Shown in pieces: positions 22,279 to 30,914 of a DNA stretch of 64,000 nucleotides (position 1 is the first letter of the stretch; the number at the start of each line of letters is the position of its first letter). Source of the DNA: Pseudomonadota bacterium (GTDB taxonomy: Bacteria > Pseudomonadota > Gammaproteobacteria > Steroidobacterales > Steroidobacteraceae); NCBI GenBank assembly GCA_021779535.1, contig JAJYAM010000004.1:21763-85762 (forward strand), given 5' to 3'. The position numbers and the translations under genes were made by a program. The notes beneath the pieces were generated by a model. That model was not told the origin of the DNA, ran no database searches, and saw nothing but the letters and a program-made list of their open reading frames with translations.

Positions 22279-24261
22279 ATGCGCGCGGACCCACTGCTGC
22301 AGATCCTGATCCTCCTGACGGCCTCGGTGGGAGTGGTCGCGCTCGTTCGTCGCATGGCCCTGCCCGCGATCCTCGGCTATCTGCTGGTCGGCGCGGCGCT
22401 CGGACCGCACGCCCTCGCACTGGTCGACGACACCGCGACGACGCGGCTGCTCGCCGAGTTCGGCATCACGTTCCTGTTGTTCACGCTCGGCCTGGAGTTC
22501 TCGAGGCCCCGGCTGGTCGCGATGCGCGCCGAGGTCTTCGGCGTCGGCGGGCTGCAGGTGTTGCTCACCGCGGGCATCGTCGCCGGAATCGGCATCGCCG
22601 GATTCGGGATCGCGCCCGCGACCGCGATCGTCATGGGCGGCGCGATCGCGATGTCCTCGACGGCGATCATCGTCGCGCAACTCACCGAGCAGTCCGAAAA
22701 CAACCGGTCGCACGGCCGGCTCGCGGTCGCGATCTGCCTGTTCCAGGATCTCGCGTTCACCCTGCTGCTCGCACTCGAATCGTCGTTGCGCGACGGCGGC
22801 CACCCGGGCGGTGCGCGCCGGGTCGCCGAATCGATCGCGTTCGCGGCGCTCGCGCTCGCGCTCGTGCTCGCGGCGGGACGCTGGCTGCTGCGTCCGCTGT
22901 TCCATGCGATCGCGTCGGTGCGCTCGACGGAACTGTTCGCATTGACCGCCCTGTTGGTGGTGCTCGCGGCCGCGTGGGCGACCCGCGCCGCGGGCCTGTC
23001 GCTCGCGCTCGGCGGTTTCCTGGCCGGGATGATGCTCGCCGAAACCGAGTTCCGTCACCAGGTCGAGGCATCGATCCGATCGTATCGCGACGCGCTGGTC
23101 GGATTGTTCTTCATCGGCGTCGGCATGCTGCTCGACGGTCGGCTGCTGATGCGCGACTGGACGCTCGTCGCCGGCTTGCTGGCCGGCGTGCTGGTGCTGA
23201 AAACCGGCGTGATCGCGCTGGTCGCGCGGCGCGCCGCCCGGAGCTGGTCGAAGGCGTTGCGCACCGGCATCGTCGCCGCCCAGGGCGGGGAATTCGGGTT
23301 CGCGCTGCTGACGCTCCTGCTGCAACACCGGCTGCTCTCGCCCGCGGTCGCGCAGCCGCTGCTCGCCGCGACGGTATCGAGCATGCTGCTCGCGCCGTTG
23401 TTGATCCGCCACAATCGCCGGATCGCCGGCGCGCTGCTCGGTCGGTTCGATTCGGCGGGACCCGAGATCGCGATGGAGACGCGTGCGACCTTCGCGGTCG
23501 CCGAGCGCGAGCACGTGCTGATCTGCGGATTCGGGCGGGTAGGCCAGAACGTTTCGCGGGTGCTCGAGCGGCGCGGTTTCGAGTACCTCGCGCTCGAGGT
23601 CGATCCGCGGCGGATCCGATCGGCCCGGCAAGCCGGCGATCCCGTCGTCTTCGGAGATGCCGCGCAGGTCGAGGTCCTGCGCAGCGTCGGCGCGATGCGC
23701 GCGAGCTGCGTCGTCGTGACGTTCGCGAATCCGCCGGTCGCGTTGCGGGTGGTGCGCGCGATGCGCTCGCTGCGCACCGACGTGCCGGTCCTGGTACGCA
23801 CGCCCGACGATTCGCATCTCGAGGAACTGCAGGCCGCGGGCGCGACCGAAGTCGTCCCGGAGACCTTCGAGGCGAGTTTGATGCTCGCGTCGCACTTGTT
23901 GTTGTTGCTGAAGGAACCGGTCTCGCGAGTGGTCCGGACGATCGACGAGATCCGCAAGCACCGCTACGCGCTGCTGCGCGAAGTCCTGCCCGACGAGGCC
24001 CCGCCGGTCGGCCGCCACGGCGAACGGCCCGGCAAGCGCCTGCACAGCGTCGTGCTGCCGCCGCACGCCTGGGCCGTCGGCAGGACCGTGGAGGCGCTCG
24101 CCGCGCGCGGCTCGACGGCGCGCGTACGGGCGATCCGCCGCGACCGCATCGTCGGACGCGACCCCGAAGCCGGGACGGTCTTCAAGTCGGGCGACGTCGT
24201 GATGCTCCATGGGACGCCCGAGGCGATCGAACGCTCCGAGCGCCTGCTGCTCGCCGGCTGA
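22279..24261 (+). CDS. CPA2-family cation:proton antiporter (KefB/KefC-like) with RCK/TrkA-N and TrkA-C domains
   Basis: ILGYLLVGAALGPHAL, EFGITFLLFTLGLEFS, VLICGFGRVGQNVSRVLE; in-frame ATG at 22279. Confidence 0.92.
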   Translation: MRADPLLQILILLTASVGVVALVRRMALPAILGYLLVGAALGPHALALVDDTATTRLLAEFGITFLLFTLGLEFSRPRLVAMRAEVFGVGGLQVLLTAGIVAGIGIAGFGIAPATAIVMGGAIAMSSTAIIVAQLTEQSENNRSHGRLAVAICLFQDLAFTLLLALESSLRDGGHPGGARRVAESIAFAALALALVLAAGRWLLRPLFHAIASVRSTELFALTALLVVLAAAWATRAAGLSLALGGFLAGMMLAETEFRHQVEASIRSYRDALVGLFFIGVGMLLDGRLLMRDWTLVAGLLAGVLVLKTGVIALVARRAARSWSKALRTGIVAAQGGEFGFALLTLLLQHRLLSPAVAQPLLAATVSSMLLAPLLIRHNRRIAGALLGRFDSAGPEIAMETRATFAVAEREHVLICGFGRVGQNVSRVLERRGFEYLALEVDPRRIRSARQAGDPVVFGDAAQVEVLRSVGAMRASCVVVTFANPPVALRVVRAMRSLRTDVPVLVRTPDDSHLEELQAAGATEVVPETFEASLMLASHLLLLLKEPVSRVVRTIDEIRKHRYALLREVLPDEAPPVGRHGERPGKRLHSVVLPPHAWAVGRTVEALAARGSTARVRAIRRDRIVGRDPEAGTVFKSGDVVMLHGTPEAIERSERLLLAG

Positions 24262-24327
24262 GATTCGAAATTCGAGACGGAGTCGATGGTATTCGCATGA
24301 GCCCGGCCGGGACCCCCGGCATGGCCC

Positions 24328-24356
24328 TTTACAGGCGCTCCGCGCCATCGCATAGT
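24328..24356 (+). promoter_or_regulatory. Putative sigma70 promoter for the riboswitch transcript
   Basis: -35 TTTACA (24328-24333), 17-nt spacer, -10 CATAGT (24351-24356); predicted TSS about 24361, at the start of riboswitch P1. Confidence 0.65.
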
Positions 24357-24360
24357 GAAA

Positions 24361-24459
24361 CCACTGTTCAAGGGCAAACCCGCTGAAAGGCGGGGACGCA
24401 AAGCCACCGGTCTACCGGACGCCCCACGGGGCGCCCCACGACAGCGGAGCCGCCAGTGC
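24361..24459 (+). ncRNA. Cyclic di-GMP-I (GEMM-I) riboswitch aptamer
   Basis: AAGGGCAAACCCGCTGAAAGGCGGGGACGCAAAGCCACCGG core; CCCGCT-GAAA-GGCGGG hairpin; P1 CACTG (24362-24366)/CAGTG (24454-24458); 3' GACAGCGGAGCCGCC. Confidence 0.93.
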
Positions 24460-24559
24460 CTTCGATCGTCGCGCCCACGCGCTCCGGCGTCGGGACTCGC
24501 GCGCCCGGAACAGCCGGAAGCCGCTCCGAGAGCGGCCCGACTGCCGAGGGATGATCGAA

Positions 24560-25918
24560 ATGGCATTGAATGGCACGCGCTTCCCGGGCGCGAGTCGGCC
24601 GGGCCTGCAGCGCCGACCGCGCATCACCGTTCGACCCCGGACCGTCGAGGATGTCGCCGCGATCCTCGTGAATCCAAAAGCGCATCCTTCGCCGGTGCGC
24701 CCGATCGGGGCCGATTACTCGATCACGCGCTGTGCGAACACCGACGGCGGCACCGCACTGCACCTGGATGCGTTCGACAAGATCCTGGGATACGACGAAG
24801 GTTGCGTCCGGGTACAAGCCGGGGTGCGCGTCGCGGCCCTGGTACGGGCGCTCGCCGAGCGCGGGCTCGAGTTGCCGCTGACCCCGGAGATCGGCAACAT
24901 GTCGGTCGGCGCGCTCGCCGTGTCGACGCTGCCGCAGCCGTCCTATCGCGAGGACTGCGCGCAGATGGCTGCCTGCGTGACCGAGATCAAGCTGGTCACG
25001 CCCCAAGGCCGGCAAATCACGGTGACCGAGCGCGACCGCGATCTCATGCGCGTGTTGCGATCGAGTCACGGTCTGCTCGGCGTCGTGCACGAGGTGTCGC
25101 TGCGCGTCGAACCAGCGACGCCGGTCAAGATCGAGTATCGCAACCATACCTTCGCGGAGTTCGCCGGGCGTTACGCGCGCATCGTCGAATCGCCCGGCGC
25201 ACTGCGCTTTCACGTCGCGCCATTTTCCGACCGGGTCACCGTCGAGCGACGCCTGCGCGACCCGGACGAGAGCGTCACGCGATCGGGGATCTGGCAGATC
25301 CGTCAGTCCGTGATGCGCAACGTGCTGCCGGCGTTCGGCTCTTCGATCGGCAGCGTGCTCGCGACACCGGGCCTGCGCAGCGCGGTGCTCACGGGCGTGC
25401 ACCGCGCGCTGCACGCGGCGCAGCCCCGCGCCGCGCGCGGCGTCGTGATGTACGCGCACGAATGGATGCGCGAGCTGCCCGCGGATCCGGCGAAGGCCCG
25501 CCATGCGTACAGTCTCTGGGCGTTTCCGCAGGCGGATTTCCCGAAGCTCCTCGAGGACTACGCCGCGTTCTGCAACGCCCACCAGAAGCGTTACCGGTAC
25601 CGCTGCAACCTCGTCACCGTCGCGAGCCGCCTGCACCGCGACCGCAGCGCCTTGTTCAGTCCGAGCCACGCGGGCGACCGGGTCACGCTGGAGCCGTCGT
25701 CGCCGGGCGATCCGGGGTTCGAGGATTTCCTGATCGACTTCAACGAGTTCGCGTCGAACGCCGGGGGCACGCCGACCCTCAACCAGACGCGCGCGCTCAC
25801 GGTCGAGCAACTCACGAGGGCGCTCGGCGAGCGCGCCCGGCTGTTCGCCGCGCTGCGCCGCCGGACGGACCCGGCGAACCGGATGCGAAACAGCTACTTC
25901 GCGCAGCTGCTCGGCTGA
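24560..25918 (+). CDS. FAD-binding oxidoreductase, D-arabinono-1,4-lactone oxidase-like
   Basis: VRPIGADYSITRCANTDGGTALHLDAFDKIL, PEIGNMSVGALAVS, C-terminal aldonolactone oxidase-like region. ATG 24560 is better spaced from GAGGG (24546-24550) than the ORF-track ATG at 24551. Confidence 0.85.
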   Translation: MALNGTRFPGASRPGLQRRPRITVRPRTVEDVAAILVNPKAHPSPVRPIGADYSITRCANTDGGTALHLDAFDKILGYDEGCVRVQAGVRVAALVRALAERGLELPLTPEIGNMSVGALAVSTLPQPSYREDCAQMAACVTEIKLVTPQGRQITVTERDRDLMRVLRSSHGLLGVVHEVSLRVEPATPVKIEYRNHTFAEFAGRYARIVESPGALRFHVAPFSDRVTVERRLRDPDESVTRSGIWQIRQSVMRNVLPAFGSSIGSVLATPGLRSAVLTGVHRALHAAQPRAARGVVMYAHEWMRELPADPAKARHAYSLWAFPQADFPKLLEDYAAFCNAHQKRYRYRCNLVTVASRLHRDRSALFSPSHAGDRVTLEPSSPGDPGFEDFLIDFNEFASNAGGTPTLNQTRALTVEQLTRALGERARLFAALRRRTDPANRMRNSYFAQLLG

Positions 25919-25934
25919 GGGCCCGCCACCGCCC

Positions 25935-26417
25935 TCACGCCTTGTCCTGCAGGTGCGCCTCGAGGAACCAGAGGTGCTTGTCCAGGCCTCGGGAGATGCC
26001 GGTGAACAGATCCGCGGTGTCCGCGTCGCCGAGTTCGGCGGTGGCTTCGATCGCGGCGCGCACCGACTTCCCGAACGCGGCCAGCTGGGTCGACAAGTAG
26101 TAGAGATGGTCCTTGCCGGAGGTGATGCTGAGCGGGTAGTTCTTGAGCCGGCTGCGCTTCGCGGCGACCGCGACGGTGCCCTCGGCGGTGCCGCCGAGCG
26201 CGGTGATCCGCTCGGCGATATCGTCGATTTGATCGAGCGCCGCATCCGAAATCTTGTCGAACAGCTCGTGCAGCGCGATGAAGCTCGGGCCCTTCACGTT
26301 CCAATGCGCCTGCTTGATCTGGCTCTGCAAGTCGATCGCATCGGCCAGCCGGTCGTTCAGGATCGCGATCACGTTGCGACGGGTCTTTTCGGGTAAGTCG
26401 ATCTTCGTCTTGTACAT
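25935..26417 (-). CDS. dps: DNA starvation/stationary phase protection protein Dps
   Basis: LQSQIKQAHWNVKGPSFIALHELFDKI, DDIAERITALGGTAEGT. Confidence 0.94.
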   Translation of the reverse strand: MYKTKIDLPEKTRRNVIAILNDRLADAIDLQSQIKQAHWNVKGPSFIALHELFDKISDAALDQIDDIAERITALGGTAEGTVAVAAKRSRLKNYPLSITSGKDHLYYLSTQLAAFGKSVRAAIEATAELGDADTADLFTGISRGLDKHLWFLEAHLQDKA

Positions 26418-26506
26418 GCCGATATCCTCTGAACGTGGAAGAGAGCGTCAGGTTTCATTGTGCACGATCGAGCCCGCACGCACCAACGGCGCGGGTCGCC
26501 GGCCGC

Positions 26507-27385
26507 TCACGGGTCGACGTTGCGCACCCGCACGCGGATCGCGACGCCGATCAGCACCGCGCCGACGGCGGCTCCGGCCCACGTCGCGGGCGCCGCGACG
26601 AACCGAAGCGGCGCGAGCAGTGCCCACACGCTCGCGGGCGCGGCCGCCCGCGATGCGCCGGGGAAGCCGAACGCGCCGAGGAGCGATCCCGAGAGATCGT
26701 GAAACGCGGTGGCCGGATAGCCGTCCACCAAGCGAATCGCGAGGATCCTCCCGACCCAGTTCGTTCCGAGCAGCACGCGTTCGACCCAGACCGCGGCCAG
26801 CGGAGGCAGGAGCGACCAGAGCACCGTCGCGCGGCGCACCGACGCGGACACCAGCAGCAGCCAGCCGGCAACCGGCAAGAGCCAGATCGCGAGGGTCGCG
26901 ATCAGGTAGAGCCACAAGGCTTGCAGCTGAAGCCACTGCCCCGGATGCCACATCGCGTTCCCGATCCACGCCCGCGCGCGCAGGGACACGATGAACGCGA
27001 TCGCGAGCGTCGTCACGTCCGCAGCCGCGAAATAGATCAGCGGGATCGCGATCAGGCCGGTCGCGAGCTTCGCGATCACGGTCTGCGCATCGCCGATCGG
27101 AAGGGATTTCCAGAACAGGATGCTTCGATCGCGCCGGTCGGCGTTCAGGCAATCGAGCAGGTACCAGGACGAGTACGCCAGCATCACGAACAGGAACACG
27201 ATCCCGAACCCGAACAGCAGCGCGCCGCCGAGCGCATCGGGGCCGGGCCGGGCGCCCGCGATGTCCACATCGACGTGACCGAAGGAGGCCGCGAGCACGA
27301 GCAGCCCTCCGATCACCGCCGGCAGGATCCATGCCGCGCGGTATTCCCAGAGTTCGCGGCGGATCAGCCACAGGAAGCGGATCAT
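26507..27385 (-). CDS. ABC-2 type membrane permease
   Basis: Multi-TM protein, adjacent to an ABC ATPase and a GntR regulator; NADRRDRSILFWKSLPIGD. Confidence 0.82.
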   Translation of the reverse strand: MIRFLWLIRRELWEYRAAWILPAVIGGLLVLAASFGHVDVDIAGARPGPDALGGALLFGFGIVFLFVMLAYSSWYLLDCLNADRRDRSILFWKSLPIGDAQTVIAKLATGLIAIPLIYFAAADVTTLAIAFIVSLRARAWIGNAMWHPGQWLQLQALWLYLIATLAIWLLPVAGWLLLVSASVRRATVLWSLLPPLAAVWVERVLLGTNWVGRILAIRLVDGYPATAFHDLSGSLLGAFGFPGASRAAAPASVWALLAPLRFVAAPATWAGAAVGAVLIGVAIRVRVRNVDP

Positions 27386-28239
27386 GGTGCGCCACCGGAC
27401 AATTTCGCGACGAACAGGTCGGCGACGTCCGGCGCGTGCAGCTCGCCCAACGCGGCCAGCGCGGCACGGTCCGCGCCCTCGTAGTACAGCAAGATTTTAC
27501 CGAGGGAGCGCCGCTCGTAGAACGGGCCGAGCGCGCGCGCCTCGGCCAGCCGCGCCGGGTCGACGCTGAGCGCCGCGTAACGCGTGGCCAACGACTCGAC
27601 CGACCCGTCGAGAACGATCCGGCCACGATCGACGAACAGCACGTCGGTCAGCAGGTTCTCGACTTCCTCGACCTGGTGGGTCGTCAACACGATCGTTCGG
27701 GATTCGTCCATGAAGTCCTCGACGAGCGCGTCGTAGAACGCGCGCCGCGCGAGCAGATCGAGACCGAGCGTCGGTTCGTCGAGCACCAGGAGCTTCGCGT
27801 CGATGCCCATCGCGAGCGCCAGGTGAACCTGGGTCCGCATGCCCTTCGACAATTCACGCACCCGGCGGTGAAGCGGGATCTGCGTCTTCGCGAGCATCGC
27901 GCGCGTGCGGTCGCGGCGGAAGCGCGGGTGGACCGCGGCAACGAAGTCCACCGCGCGATCGATCCGCAACCAACCCGGCAGCACCGCCGCGTCGGGGATG
28001 AACGACGCCTCGCGCATCAACCCGGCCCGCTCCCGCCACGGATCGCGCCCGAGCACCCGCACGGTGCCTTCGTAACGGGTGAGTCCGAGCAGTGCGCGCA
28101 GGATCGAGGTCTTGCCGGCCCCGTTCGGACCGATCAGACCGACGATGCGGCCGGGCTCGACCGAGAAGCAGACGCGATCGACCGCGAGGACGGCGCCGTA
28201 TCGCTTGGTGAGGTCGCGCGCTTCGATGACCGGCGGCAT
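27382..28239 (-). CDS. ABC transporter ATP-binding protein
   Basis: MPPVIEARDLTKRYGAVLAVD, GPNGAGKTSIL, ELSKGMRTQVHLALAMGIDAKLLVLDEPTLGLD. Confidence 0.92.
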   Translation of the reverse strand: MPPVIEARDLTKRYGAVLAVDRVCFSVEPGRIVGLIGPNGAGKTSILRALLGLTRYEGTVRVLGRDPWRERAGLMREASFIPDAAVLPGWLRIDRAVDFVAAVHPRFRRDRTRAMLAKTQIPLHRRVRELSKGMRTQVHLALAMGIDAKLLVLDEPTLGLDLLARRAFYDALVEDFMDESRTIVLTTHQVEEVENLLTDVLFVDRGRIVLDGSVESLATRYAALSVDPARLAEARALGPFYERRSLGKILLYYEGADRAALAALGELHAPDVADLFVAKLSGGAP

Positions 28240-28255
28240 CTCGAGTCTCCGCGCC

Positions 28256-28618
28256 TCAGGCGCGATCGGCGTCGCGAGCGAGGAGATCCTCGATCGACAG
28301 GCCGAGACGGCGGATGGACGCCGCAATCCGCGGCCAATCTTCGTTGAGAAAGCGTTCGCGTTCGCCGGCGAACAGCGCCGCGCGCGCGCCGGCACCAACG
28401 TAGAAGCCGAGGCCGCGCCGCTTTTCGACGAGTCCATCGTCCACCAGCCGCTGATAGGCCTTCATCACGGTCAACGGGTTCAGCCGACAGTCGGCTGCGA
28501 CGCTGCGGACCGACGGCAGGGGGTCGCCGTCGCGCAAGGATTGGTCGAGGATCCGCGCGATCAGCCGATCCTGCAATTGCCGGTAAATCGGCTGGCGGTC
28601 ATTCCATTCGTCGCGCAT
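28256..28618 (-). CDS. GntR family regulator (YtrA subfamily)
   Basis: MRDEWNDRQPIYRQLQDRLIARILDQSLRDGDPLPSVRSVAADCRLNPLTVMKAYQRLVDDGLVEKRRGLGFYV. Confidence 0.92.
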   Translation of the reverse strand: MRDEWNDRQPIYRQLQDRLIARILDQSLRDGDPLPSVRSVAADCRLNPLTVMKAYQRLVDDGLVEKRRGLGFYVGAGARAALFAGERERFLNEDWPRIAASIRRLGLSIEDLLARDADRA

Positions 28619-28620
28619 TT

Positions 28621-28646
28621 TACATACATACACTGGTATCTATGTA
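28621..28646. promoter_or_regulatory. Putative GntR/YtrA operator palindrome
   Basis: TACATACATAC-ACTG-GTATCTATGTA; arms match at 10/11 positions as inverted repeats, abutting the regulator start codon. Confidence 0.75.
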
Positions 28647-28762
28647 CAACACTAAACCGAAAACCGGCGCCGATCAAGCCCGGCCGGTGTCGCGATAACC
28701 CGCCGAGCGCGGTCGGCACGTTAATGGCAACGGCGAAACCCGCACACGTATGCTTACGCCCC

Positions 28763-29395
28763 ATGGAGCGGGTCGACCACGATGCGGAACTGATGCTTCG
28801 CTATGCGAGCGGCGACGTCGGTGCGTTCGAGAGGCTCTATGCACGGCACAAGGGTCCGTTGTATCGCTACCTGCTGCGGCAGGTCCATGATCCGGCGATC
28901 GCGAGCGATCTGTTCCAGGAGGTTTGGTCGCGGATCATCGCGGCGCGCAACCGCTACGAGATCCGGGCGAAGTTTGCGACGTTCCTGTTCCAGGTTGCGC
29001 ATCATTGCACGATCGATCACTACCGGCGACGGCGCACCCTGCCCGGCGAGGAATCCTTCGACGAGAAATCGTCGATCGAGATCGAACCGGCGTCGCCCGA
29101 GCACGAGCAACCCGACCGGATCGCGGAGCGCGGCGAGCAGCAGTCGGCGCTGCTCGCCGCGATCGCCGCGTTACCGGCGGAACAACGCGAAGCGTTCCTG
29201 CTGCGCGAGGAGGCGGGACTCGACGTCGAGGAGATCGCGCGCGTGACCGGCGTCGGCATCGAAACCGCGAAGAGCCGGGTGCGCTACGCGATCCGCAAAC
29301 TCCGGCACGCGCTCGCCGAGCGCGCGACCGCACCAGCCGTCACGATCGAAGAAGCCGTCGCGGAGAGCCCCTGCGCGCGCGACATGAGCGGATGA
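28763..29395 (+). CDS. ECF RNA polymerase sigma factor
   Basis: DAELMLRYASGDVGAFERLYARHKGPLYRYLLRQ, ASDLFQEVW, LPAEQREAFLLREEAGLDVEEIARVTGVGIETAKSRVRYAIRKLR. Alternative ATG at 28724. Confidence 0.92.
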   Translation: MERVDHDAELMLRYASGDVGAFERLYARHKGPLYRYLLRQVHDPAIASDLFQEVWSRIIAARNRYEIRAKFATFLFQVAHHCTIDHYRRRRTLPGEESFDEKSSIEIEPASPEHEQPDRIAERGEQQSALLAAIAALPAEQREAFLLREEAGLDVEEIARVTGVGIETAKSRVRYAIRKLRHALAERATAPAVTIEEAVAESPCARDMSG

Positions 29396-29405
29396 GGACC
29401 CGAAG

Positions 29406-29888
29406 ATGATCGACCTGGAGCCTGGAGAACTGGAGCGTTATCTGCGCGGCGACGACGAATTGAGCGCCGCGTACCGGCGCCTCCCGCAAGCCGCGCCGCC
29501 GCGCATCGCGGACCGGCGCGTGCTCGAACGCGCGCGCGTCGCGGCCCGGCACCGCCCCCGACGCGAAGCGCTTGCCTACGCCGCGAGTGCGCTGCTCGCG
29601 CTCGCGGTGTTGTTCGCGTTCGAGATCCATCCGGGCGACCGGCGCTCCGCGGACGACGCTCCGCACTTCGTTCGAACCGCGATGCGCAGCAACCGCGCCG
29701 CCGCGTGGCGGGTGACCGATCCGGCGACGAACCGCGCGATCGGCTCGACGCGTTGCGCGACCCGACCCGTGCGACCCGCACCGGATGCCGGCGATTCCGC
29801 GAGAGCGGCCCGGGGTTTCCCATCACGCACCGCCGGGGCACGCCCAAAACTGCGCGAACCGTGCTCGCCGCGCGGGCGTTTACGCTAA
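29406..29888 (+). CDS. Hypothetical membrane protein, possible anti-sigma partner of the ECF sigma factor
   Basis: Directly follows the sigma gene; one TM segment ([20 protein letters not shown]); no recognised family. Confidence 0.45.
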   Translation: MIDLEPGELERYLRGDDELSAAYRRLPQAAPPRIADRRVLERARVAARHRPRREALAYAASALLALAVLFAFEIHPGDRRSADDAPHFVRTAMRSNRAAAWRVTDPATNRAIGSTRCATRPVRPAPDAGDSARAARGFPSRTAGARPKLREPCSPRGRLR

Positions 29889-29916
29889 CATCGGCCTTTT
29901 CGACCGGAGCCTTCGG

Positions 29917-30894
29917 ATGAAATCACCCATCACCGTCACGATCACCGGCGCCGCCGGCAACATCGGCTACGCTCTCGCGTTTCGCGTCGCGTCGGGGGCG
30001 ATGCTCGGACCCGATCAGCCGATTCGACTGAACCTCCTCGAGATCCCTGCCGCGGTTGGTGCAGCGCGCGGCGTCGTGATGGAACTCTGCGACTGCGCGT
30101 TTCCGACGTTGCAGTCGGTGACGGCGACCGACGATACCGAGACCGCGTTTCGTGACTGCGGCGTTGCGCTGCTCGTCGGGGCGCGTCCGCGCGGGCCCGG
30201 AATGGAGCGCAAGGACCTCCTGCTCGCGAACGCGCAGATCTTTTCGGCGCAAGGCAAGGCCCTCGATCACGTCGCGCGCCGCGACGTGCGGGTACTCGTC
30301 GTCGGTAATCCGGCGAACACCAACGCACTGATCGCGCAGCGCAACGCGCCGTCGCTGCCGGCGGGCAACTTCACCGCGATGACCCGCCTCGACCACAACC
30401 GCGGAGTCGCGCTGCTCGCCGAGAAGACCGGCCGATCGGTCACCCAGGTCCGGAAATTCGTGGTCTGGGGCAACCACTCGGCGACGCAGTACCCGGACCT
30501 GCATCACGCCACCGTCGACGGCCAGCCGGCGCTCTCGAAGGTCGACGCGAACTGGTTCCGCGAGACGTTCATCCCCACCGTGCAGCAACGCGGCGCGGCG
30601 ATCATCAAGGCGCGGGGCAGCTCCTCGGCCGCGTCGGCGGCCTCGGCGGCGATCGATCACGTGCGCACCTGGGTGCACGGCACCGCCGACGACGATTGGG
30701 TCAGCATGTCGGTGCCGTCGGACGGCAGCTATGGGATTCCCGCGGGGGTGATCTACTCGGTCCCGGTGACCTGTCGGGGCGGCGAGTACCGGATCGTGCA
30801 GAACCTTCCGATCGACCCGTTCAGCCGCGAGAAGATGGATGCGACCCTTCGCGAACTGCACGAGGAACGCGACGGCGTGAAGGATCTGTTATGA
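29917..30894 (+). CDS. mdh: Malate dehydrogenase
   Basis: [66 protein letters not shown]. Confidence 0.96.
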   Translation: MKSPITVTITGAAGNIGYALAFRVASGAMLGPDQPIRLNLLEIPAAVGAARGVVMELCDCAFPTLQSVTATDDTETAFRDCGVALLVGARPRGPGMERKDLLLANAQIFSAQGKALDHVARRDVRVLVVGNPANTNALIAQRNAPSLPAGNFTAMTRLDHNRGVALLAEKTGRSVTQVRKFVVWGNHSATQYPDLHHATVDGQPALSKVDANWFRETFIPTVQQRGAAIIKARGSSSAASAASAAIDHVRTWVHGTADDDWVSMSVPSDGSYGIPAGVIYSVPVTCRGGEYRIVQNLPIDPFSREKMDATLRELHEERDGVKDLL

Positions 30895-30914
30895 CGCGAC
30901 CCGGCGCGCCCTGA

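Noticed and set aside
21823-24348. 841-aa minus-strand ORF opposite the KefB-like gene
   Set aside because: Repetitive R/D/Q/E/H-rich antisense frame over a clearly supported antiporter gene.
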